This document shows positions 9,153 to 16,800 of a stretch of DNA of 39,295 bases, one piece after another. Source of the DNA: Bacteroidaceae bacterium (lineage in GTDB: Bacteria; Bacteroidota; Bacteroidia; Bacteroidales; Bacteroidaceae). The translations under genes were made by a program, and so were the position numbers. The DNA lies in NCBI GenBank assembly GCA_017650085.1, contig JAGCFN010000066.1, positions 1 to 39,295 on the forward strand, in the 5' to 3' direction. The notes under the pieces were generated by a model that saw only the letters and a list, made by a program, of their open reading frames with translations, was not told where the DNA came from and did no database searches. Position 1 is the stretch's first letter. Each line of letters opens with the position of its first letter.

Positions 9153-9761
9153 ATGCTGGAGCCCTACTACCATAAAGATGTCATCGAAGCAGGTTGCGAC
9201 GAAGCCGGAAGAGGCTGCCTCGCAGGACCTGTCTATGCTGCTGCCGTCATCTTGCCACCTGACTTCAAGAGTGAACTTCTGAACGACTCGAAGCAACTCA
9301 GCGAACATAAACGATACATGCTTCGTGAAGTCATAGAGCGCGAAGCATTGGCCTGGGCAGTAGGGATTGTCAGTAACAAAGAGATAGACCGCATCAACAT
9401 CCTGCGGGCAAGCATCCTTGCCATGCATCGTGCCCTTGACGGACTCAAGGTTCGGCCTGAGGAAATCATCATTGATGGCAACCGTTTCAAGCCATACAAA
9501 GATCTTCCCTACACAACAATCGTCAAAGGAGACGGAAAATACATGAGCATCGCAGCAGCAAGCATACTTGCAAAGACATATAGAGACGACTGCATGAGGG
9601 AACTCCACAAAGAGTTTCCGGCTTATCATTGGGACAGTAACAAAGGCTATCCTGCACCTGCTCATCGTCAGGCAATACGCGAGCATGGCACAACACCTTA
9701 CCATCGCATGACCTTCAACCTGCTTGGCTCGCCTCAATTGGAATTCAACTTCGAACAATAA
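9153..9761 (+). CDS. rnhB: Ribonuclease HII
   Basis: A 202-residue RNase HII, which cuts RNA in RNA/DNA hybrids and at single ribonucleotides misinserted in DNA. The DEDD-type active site is visible: Asp and Glu in AGCDEAGRG (residues ~14-22), Asp in IIIDGN, and Asp in AKTYRDDCM. The length is normal and the C-terminal [10 protein letters not shown] tail is common in Bacteroidetes versions. It lies between glycosyltransferases and a secreted nuclease, with only 6 and 16 bases of spacing, so it is probably a housekeeping passenger in the operon. Confidence 0.97.
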   Translation: MLEPYYHKDVIEAGCDEAGRGCLAGPVYAAAVILPPDFKSELLNDSKQLSEHKRYMLREVIEREALAWAVGIVSNKEIDRINILRASILAMHRALDGLKVRPEEIIIDGNRFKPYKDLPYTTIVKGDGKYMSIAAASILAKTYRDDCMRELHKEFPAYHWDSNKGYPAPAHRQAIREHGTTPYHRMTFNLLGSPQLEFNFEQ

Positions 9762-9777
9762 CAACATACATCTTCTA

Positions 9778-12408
9778 ATGAAACGACAACTATTAAATTT
9801 GCTTTTTGCACTACTTGGCATTTTTGCAGTAAATGCTCAGGACCTGTTTGTATGTACCTACAACGTCAGGTACAAGAACAGCGGAGACACAGACGCAGGC
9901 AATGGCTGGGACGCCAGAAAAGCTTATCTCATCAACTTCGTCAATTTCCAGCAGCCAGACTTGCTTGGCGTACAAGAAGCAACGAATGCTCAGATGAACG
10001 ACATGGCGAACGGGCTAAGCGGCTATGCTTACGTTGGTGTAGGACGCAACGACGGCAAAACTGGTGGCGAGTACTCCGCCATCTTCTATCGCAAGGAACG
10101 CATGGTGCTCCTCGACAATGGAGACTTCTGGTTGAGCGACACACCTTACAAGCCCTCGAAGGGTTTCTCAAGCAAAGGCGGCAGCACCACATACTACCGT
10201 ATTTGCTCATGGGGCAAGTTCTACGACAAGGCAACAGGTGTAATCCTCTTTCATTTTAACACACACCTTGACCTTGATGAGACGAACCGGCAACAATCGT
10301 ACTATCTCATAAAACAGAAGATTCAGGAACTTGCCAGCACGACAGCCCCCGTTATTATAACAGGCGACTACAATGCCGTGCAAACTGGTGAAGCCTACAA
10401 GTTGTTCCTCAACTCGGGTTTTCTTATTGACAGCTATAACAGTGCTAAGCAGAAGTTCATATCGAACGGCACTAGTCCTGGCTTCAATGCAAACAGCTAC
10501 TCTACAGTATCAGGAGAACTGAGACGCATAGATCACATTTTTGTTACGCAGAGAGCATTCAACATCACGCATTATGCTGTGCTTAATCCCTGTTATTATT
10601 CCACTTCAGGTACGGCAGATTACAATGAGAGGGCGTATTCCGACCACAGCCCAGTGCTGGCAAAGCTTAGTTACAAGAACGCCGTAGCAACAACTGAACT
10701 TCCCACAACTTCTCCTCCCATCGTTGACGGCATCTACCAAATCTCTACTCCAGAAGAGTTGCAGGCCTTCTCGTTTATCGTTAATGGTGTAGCGGGCTTT
10801 GCACAGAGAACTGCTGCTAAAGCAGTCTTGCTGAACGACATCGACATGACAGGAATGACCAGCTGGTTGCCTATGGGAACGAATAACAAGCCTTTCACTG
10901 GCACATTCGACGGTCAGGGATATTCCATCAAGAACATTGCCATTAAAACGAGCAAGTCTTATTCCGGATTCTTTGGTAAGGTAACGGGTGCTACCATCAA
11001 GAACTTCCATATCAGCGGCACACTTACCGTTTCTGAGGGCTATACCGAACATGGTGTTGTGGGATATGCCGATGGTTCAACCATCACAGATGTTCACTCT
11101 TCTTTGAAAATCACAACCAACAAAGAAAACAACGACACACAACACATCGGCGGCATTGTCGGCTCGATGTTCAACAGCTCAACCGTCACCAGATGCTCGT
11201 TTGATGGCACGCTTACTGATGCCGGAACCAATACTGTGGGCGGTATCGTCGGTTATGCTGACGGAACAAACAACGACATTTCATACTGCATCAACTACGG
11301 AACGGTCAAGTCCAACGGGTCCTCAACCAATACTGGTGGCATCCTGGGATACGTTAACTATGCTGGATTCAAGATTTCTTTCTGTGCAAACACAGGCTCT
11401 GTTACAGCCAACACGAGTAATGGCGGACAGATTGTAGGCAGACAAGTGAAGGCTATGAGCACGCTTCCTTCCTACCTCTACTACATTGACGGAACAAGTT
11501 TGGCTGCTTTTGGTTCTGCCACAAATGCAACTTCTGCGACAGGTGCTACTGCCGTTTCAGCAAACGAAGTGACTAACGGCGAACTGACTTACCTCCTTAA
11601 CATAGGAAGGGAAGAGGAGGATGTCGTCTTCCTCCAAAACCTGGACGAGGGAGAACAAACTGATCCCTACCCCATCATCGGCGGCTATCCTGAACATAAG
11701 ATTGTCCATAAAGGTGCGTTTGGCAAGAAAAAGAACGTGAGCGACAATACCAACTACAGTTTTTATGTTAATGAAAACGGACGTCTGGCAAGCCTTCCTC
11801 TCGTCAACTACTTCTCGACGCCGGTTGATTTTACTGCGGATTATGCCAGCTATACAGGTGAATCGACTGCAAAATGGGGTGCCATCTATCTGCCTTTCGC
11901 AGCAGAGTCTAGCGAAAACGTACAGCTTTATGAACTCGTACCAGAGCTGACCGAAGGTTCCGTCCTTGCGATTGTTCCCTGTTCTACCCTTCCTGCTTAC
12001 ACTCCAGGACTCTATCAAATCCTTGGAGGCGCATTCGAAGTGGAGGCTTACAACACTCCTGTCGCCGTTCCACCAACTGACGTTTCTGTTTCTGCAGGCA
12101 ACTTCCTGCTCAAGGGAACACTCGACAAGTTGACTGTTTCTGGCGGTTATGTATATAATAATGGAGCATTCAGATACACATCAGGCAACATTGCGGTGAA
12201 TGCTTTCGAAGCGCATCTGACGGCAAATGGAGTGCAACCAGAGGAAATTACCCTGCTCATAGTCGACGCGACAGGCATCCATGAGGTCCAAGGCTCGCAA
12301 CTTGCTGACCAAAGCAACAATGACATCTATAACCTTTCAGGACAGCGTTTGAACAAGATACGGAAGGGTGTCAACATTATTAACGGCAAGAAATACATCA
12401 TAAAATGA
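9778..12408 (+). CDS. Secreted EEP-family nuclease/phosphatase fused to GLUG beta-helix repeats
   Basis: An 876-residue protein. The start MKRQLLNLLFALLGIFAVNA at 9778 gives a clear signal peptide; an earlier in-frame ATG at 9724 lies inside rnhB. Residues ~22-300 are an endonuclease/exonuclease/phosphatase domain with intact motifs: CTYNVRY, LGVQE (Glu 67), FNTHLD, TGDYN (Asp 197), RRIDHIF and SDHSP (Asp 289/His 290). Residues ~317-620 are GLUG-type repeats (FDGQGYSIKNI, GGIVGYADG, GGILGYVN). Residues ~640-840 are beta-rich. The end is IYNLSGQRLNKIRKG plus NGKK, a tail shared with the 1901-residue protein at 13865; it resembles the C-terminal signals of secreted Bacteroidales proteins, but its export role is inferred. 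Likely substrate: extracellular nucleic acid or a phosphodiester lipid. The following gene overlaps it as ATGA. Confidence 0.85.
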   Translation: MKRQLLNLLFALLGIFAVNAQDLFVCTYNVRYKNSGDTDAGNGWDARKAYLINFVNFQQPDLLGVQEATNAQMNDMANGLSGYAYVGVGRNDGKTGGEYSAIFYRKERMVLLDNGDFWLSDTPYKPSKGFSSKGGSTTYYRICSWGKFYDKATGVILFHFNTHLDLDETNRQQSYYLIKQKIQELASTTAPVIITGDYNAVQTGEAYKLFLNSGFLIDSYNSAKQKFISNGTSPGFNANSYSTVSGELRRIDHIFVTQRAFNITHYAVLNPCYYSTSGTADYNERAYSDHSPVLAKLSYKNAVATTELPTTSPPIVDGIYQISTPEELQAFSFIVNGVAGFAQRTAAKAVLLNDIDMTGMTSWLPMGTNNKPFTGTFDGQGYSIKNIAIKTSKSYSGFFGKVTGATIKNFHISGTLTVSEGYTEHGVVGYADGSTITDVHSSLKITTNKENNDTQHIGGIVGSMFNSSTVTRCSFDGTLTDAGTNTVGGIVGYADGTNNDISYCINYGTVKSNGSSTNTGGILGYVNYAGFKISFCANTGSVTANTSNGGQIVGRQVKAMSTLPSYLYYIDGTSLAAFGSATNATSATGATAVSANEVTNGELTYLLNIGREEEDVVFLQNLDEGEQTDPYPIIGGYPEHKIVHKGAFGKKKNVSDNTNYSFYVNENGRLASLPLVNYFSTPVDFTADYASYTGESTAKWGAIYLPFAAESSENVQLYELVPELTEGSVLAIVPCSTLPAYTPGLYQILGGAFEVEAYNTPVAVPPTDVSVSAGNFLLKGTLDKLTVSGGYVYNNGAFRYTSGNIAVNAFEAHLTANGVQPEEITLLIVDATGIHEVQGSQLADQSNNDIYNLSGQRLNKIRKGVNIINGKKYIIK

Positions 12409-13190
12409 AAAGGTTTTTATCATTCATCACAATATCATTGATGACTTTCTGTGTTTATGCGCAGAATCTTTACATAGGTAGTTTCTACGTCACAACACCC
12501 GAAGAGGAGACGCTCTACGGAGATGGAGGCGACAAATGGACGACTCGTCGGACCTACATCTGCGACCTGTTCAGCTTCGAACAACCTGATGTGCTTGGTT
12601 TACAGTCATATACAGAGGCCCAACTCTCTTTCTTGAAAACTCGTATGACGGGTTACTATGCTGCGGAAAGCATCCTTTACAACAGAACGCTCGAGCTTGA
12701 CACTTGCGGCATCGTTAGCGATATGCCAGAAGGCAGCACTTGTTCTTGGGCAAGACTCAGAAAGGAAGGAAAGACTTTCTACGTCTTCAACATCTGTTTC
12801 TCCACAGATGTTTCTGTCGCTTACAGTTCCGCGACTCGCCTTCGAACAGCTATAGAAGAGATTAATACTGAGGGGCTTCCGTGCTTCATCACAGGCAATC
12901 TGGGTGTTGATGCAGGGAAAACTGCGTACAATAGGATTACTGGAAAATACAACGACTGCTACTCGAAAGCTACCGTTAAGAGCGCAGAGTACGGAACGAG
13001 GAACAACTTTGACCTCGCCAACAATCACGGCAACGAGCGTTACGACTTTGTCTTTGCCTCCAGAAACATTGTCGTCAACTCCTACGGACAACTTCAATCC
13101 GCGTATTTCGCCAAGGAGACTAACGGCTCGTACAAGCGTCGACATTTCTCGACACACTTCCCCGTTATGGTGAAAGTGAAGCTGCCATAA
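12405..13190 (+). CDS. Secreted EEP-fold paralogue with degraded active site
   Basis: A 261-residue protein with a signal peptide (MKRFLSFITISLMTFCVYAQ). It aligns by eye along its whole length with the EEP domain of the upstream gene: RRTYICDLFSFEQPDVLGLQSYTEAQ matches the upstream stretch ending LGVQEATNAQ. The catalytic positions are changed. The metal Glu of LGVQE is Ser 68 (LGLQS). TGDYN has become TGNLG (Asn 165). The NTHLD His is lost (CFSTD). SDH has become STH, keeping His 251 but losing Asp. The first-strand Asn (YNVRY) is gone. Only the Asp of RIDHIF (as RYDFVF) and the final His survive. No GLUG repeats or C-terminal tail follow. Likely a non-catalytic binding partner, inhibitor or decoy of its neighbour (inference). 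Translation is coupled through the ATGA overlap. Confidence 0.8.
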   Translation: MKRFLSFITISLMTFCVYAQNLYIGSFYVTTPEEETLYGDGGDKWTTRRTYICDLFSFEQPDVLGLQSYTEAQLSFLKTRMTGYYAAESILYNRTLELDTCGIVSDMPEGSTCSWARLRKEGKTFYVFNICFSTDVSVAYSSATRLRTAIEEINTEGLPCFITGNLGVDAGKTAYNRITGKYNDCYSKATVKSAEYGTRNNFDLANNHGNERYDFVFASRNIVVNSYGQLQSAYFAKETNGSYKRRHFSTHFPVMVKVKLP

Positions 13191-13211
13191 GTGGAGCGAC
13201 ACATTTATGTC

Positions 13212-13246
13212 AGTAAGGGCGGATTGCATATCCGCCCTTACTTTTC
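13212..13246 (+). terminator. Rho-independent terminator after the glycosyltransferase-EEP run
   Basis: A perfect 12-bp stem, AGTAAGGGCGGA / TCCGCCCTTACT (13212-13223 and 13231-13242), with a 7-base loop and a following TTTTC. It lies 21 bases after the stop at 13190. Confidence 0.9.
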
Positions 13247-13350
13247 AGGAAAATTGTTTACAAAACGAGGTTCGCGTTTCGGCACAAAATAATGTAAAGA
13301 TTTTGCCAAAACACCAAGTTCTCCCGTTCGAAACAGGGAAAAACCAAACG

Positions 13351-13372
13351 ACTAGTGTGATGTTTGCAAACA
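13351..13372. repeat. Single copy of the ACTAGTGTGA intergenic repeat
   Basis: ACTAGTGTGA followed by TGTTTGCAAACA. The first ten bases are identical to the heads of the four tandem copies at 27255-27342, and TGTTTGCAA matches the tail of the last of those copies. Confidence 0.8.
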
Positions 13373-13737
13373 TAAAACGTTAAGTTGACCGACTTAACAG
13401 GCCAAATTTGCAATTTTCAAAGGTTTCATCGGGCAAATAAACACGCCTTTTTCGCCACTTTTTCGTGCCAAATCACAATCCTTGACATTGCAACATTCTG
13501 ACTGACAAGCACATAACATACCCCAAAAATCTGCATTCTTTTCGCCCTCGGCATCGTTTGGCCTCAAACAAGCCAAGGAAAATGGGGCAAAACAGCGAAT
13601 TTCCTTGACAAAACAGGAATTACTACGGACTTGAGTTCCCTCGTTAAAAGCCTGAACTTTTAACATCAAAATAACATTTCTCTGCAGATTTAACAATATT
13701 TAACGATGCTCAAAAACACATTTACACCATTATTCTG

Positions 13738-13745
13738 TAACTTTA
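13738..13745 (+). promoter_or_regulatory. Possible -7 element for the GLUG giant gene
   Basis: TAACTTTA differs from TAnnTTTG only at the last base. It would give a leader of ~115 bases containing a TGCGC/GCGCA pair near 13762-13777. No good -33 element was found. Confidence 0.35.
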
Positions 13746-13864
13746 CACCTGATTTTCATGTGTGCGCGTCCGTGCGCATATATAAATAGGTATCTCTGAG
13801 AAGAGACCAAACAGACACAAGCTAACAACGTTTTTATCATTTTTTATAAACTAAACTAACTCAC

Positions 13865-16800
13865 ATGAAACGAACTTTCTACTCATTGTTCATGGCTTTC
13901 CTTTTGGGAATGGCAGGAACTCAAGCGTGGGCTGACGACCTGACCACAACGGAGATTGACGGCGTCACCTACTACGTAATCAACAACGGCGAGGAGTTCA
14001 AGGCGTTTGCCGACTTGGTAAGCAACGGCGAATTAGGAGCCAACGCTGTGCTCAAAGCAGACATCAGCCTTGCTAGTGTCATTACAGAAGAAAGCCCTTG
14101 GACTCCCATCGGCACCAGCGGAGGCATTTACACTGGTACCTTCGATGGACAAGGACACAGCATTTCAGGTTTCAACGCAACCAGCGAAGCTGACGGCGGC
14201 GGCCTATTCGGCTATGCAACTGGAGCGACCATCAAGGACTTCAGCATTGCCGGAACACTCACGGCAACAGCAGGAACCGGTACTGGTGTCGTAGGTTATC
14301 CTTCGAACTGTACCATCACCGACATCCATTCCTCTCTGACAATCGTGGTTCCAGTAGGTGGCGTGCATCATGTAGGTGGTGTCGTAGGCTCTGGTCGTGG
14401 AGGCAATACCATTAGTGGTTGCACATTCCGCGGCACGATGGATGTGGCTGCAGGCAGTACCGACAACTTTGCCGGCATTGTGGCTTATCTGGGAGGCGAC
14501 AGCGTATCGTTCTGTGCCAACTATGGTGACATCACATTCGATGACCCAGGTTGTGCTGCAGGCGGTGTTGCAGGCTATTGCAACAACACCGGCTCATACG
14601 TGCAGAACTGCCTTAACATGGGCAAAGTCACCTTTAACGAGAGTGAGGGAACACCCACTTATGGCGGCGCCATCGTAGGTCGTCTGAGAACTCACGACCT
14701 CAACAAGATGACAGGAAACTGCTGGCTTGAAGGAAGCGCTACTGGAGCAGGCAAAGATGGAGGCAATCCTAACCTGACCACAGCATTCTGCTTCACCCCA
14801 GACATGCTTCCCACGGGCGAGGTTTGCTACAAGCTCAACGGTGACCAATCAACAATAGGTTGGTATCAGACTCTGGGAACAGACGAACAGCCTGTACTCG
14901 ACGCCACTCATGCACAAGTTTACATGAACGGACGACTCCACTGTAACGGCGACGTTTACGAAGGTTCCAGCTTCTCCAACGAAAATACGGAGGTCATTCA
15001 GGACGAGCATAACATTGTGGATGGCTTCTGCTCTTATTGCAATCTCTTCGACAGGAACTACCTGACACCCAATGCCGACGGCTTCTTCGAGATTGGCAAC
15101 GCTAAGCAACTCGTATGGTTCGAGCAATTTGTGAACACAGGCGAACTCAGTGCCAATGCCGTGCTTACTGCCGACATTGACTTTGCAGACCTTATGCCAG
15201 AAGGTGCAGATCCTGAGGAGACAGAAGTTGACTGGACACCTATAGGCGACTGGGGTGCAACAAGAGGCGTTTCCAACGCAGGCTACAAGGGCCACTTCGA
15301 TGGCCAGGGCCACACCATTAAGAACCTCAATGCAACATCCAAGCAGAACTACTTCGGCGTATTTGGTGTCATCTCGACAGACTGTCTCATCGAGAACTTC
15401 GACATCTATGGAACATATCACACCACATTCCAATATGCAGGTAGTGTCGCTGCTTATGCTCGCGACGACCGTCCCACAATCCGCAACATCCACAGTTTCG
15501 TGGACATCTACAACTCTTCAGCAGGTGGCAGACAAGGCGGTATCCTTGGTGGTGTCCTTACTACTTCCTATAAGACCACCATTGAGAACTGTACCTACTC
15601 TGGCACACTCGACGGCAACGATGCAGGTGGAAACGGCAACTATGGTGGTATCGTAGGTTATGTGAACAACAACTCCAATACTGTAGCCGACATTACCAAC
15701 TGTCTGTTCGACGGTAATGTAGTCAACAACAACGCCGCTCCTGGTGGTTGCACCTTTGGTGGCTTTGTAGGTTACAGCAATGGCGGTGCAGTTACTATCA
15801 AGAACAGTTTGTCTATCGGCCATGTAGAGTCTGCCGTCTGGGGTCAGTTCTTCGGCGCTGTCAAGAGCACTCGTTCTTCTCTCCCCAACAGCTACTATAT
15901 TGGCGAGATACTCAACGGCACAGCAAGCACCGTTACTCTGACGGCAACCGAAACTGACACAGACGAACTTGCAAGCGGTGAGATTGCCTGGAAACTGAAC
16001 GAAGAGACATTCGTTGACGTTGTATGGCATCAGACTCTTGGCGACCAAGCATATCCCGTACCTTATGGCAACGGTGCGATTGTCTATCAGACTCCTAGCG
16101 GATATGAATGCATTTCTTCCGACGATCCTGATTCGTTCGCAGACTTCCTCAACAACGTCATTGCCAATGAGAAAGAGTTCCTCCAGGATATAGTCGCTTA
16201 CCAAGCATCAGTCAACGCATACGAAACAGAGATTGAATCTTGGGAAGACATTGAGACATTAGAGGAGTTCCTTGAGGCTTACAAGGCTGCTGCCGAACTG
16301 AAGGAAGCTATCAAGACTTCTGCAGCTAATTATGCTGCTTACCAGCAAGCATGCGAAGCCGCTGCAACCTACATGGAAGAGAACAACCTCCAAGGTGAGA
16401 CAACTGACATCCTGAAATCTTACCTCGAAGATAATGTTGAACCAAGCGAAGAAGGTTATCCAAACGGCAGTTATGCCTACATTATGGAAAACCTCAATTT
16501 GGACGACGAGGCACTTGCTGCCGAGGTTACTTATCTGAACCAATTACTCGAAGCTGCCATTGCTGCTGACGGTATTGTTCCTGGCAACGAAATTACCCGT
16601 TTGGTAACCAACCCAACCTTCACCGAAGGCGATGGCTTCGAAGGATGGACTACTGAGGTTGCCGACGGAGGTGCACTTGCTACTGGTGGCGTTGCAGAGA
16701 TCATGAAGATTGCCCGCGGCAAGAACGGCACTTTCGATATCAAGCAGACTGTAAGCAACCTGCCAAACGGTATCTATCTGATGGCACTGAACGGCATGTT

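Larger units (their letters stand above)
13247..13864. other. Long gene-free region upstream of the giant GLUG gene
   Basis: About 620 bases without a convincing gene. It contains one ACTAGTGTGA repeat unit (13351), a short inverted repeat GTTAAGT-tgaccg-ACTTAAC (13379-13398), A/T-rich sequence from ~13660, and a near-consensus -7 element at 13738. The only ORF, on the - strand at 13394-13696, lacks any recognisable protein feature. The span could host a small RNA or an upstream regulatory region, but I see no direct sign of one. Confidence 0.5.

Noticed and set aside
13394-13696. 100-codon - strand frame in the long intergenic region
   Set aside because: It is the only candidate in the gap, but it has odd composition (many Cys and Asn), no signal peptide, no domain, and no TAnnTTTG element immediately upstream.
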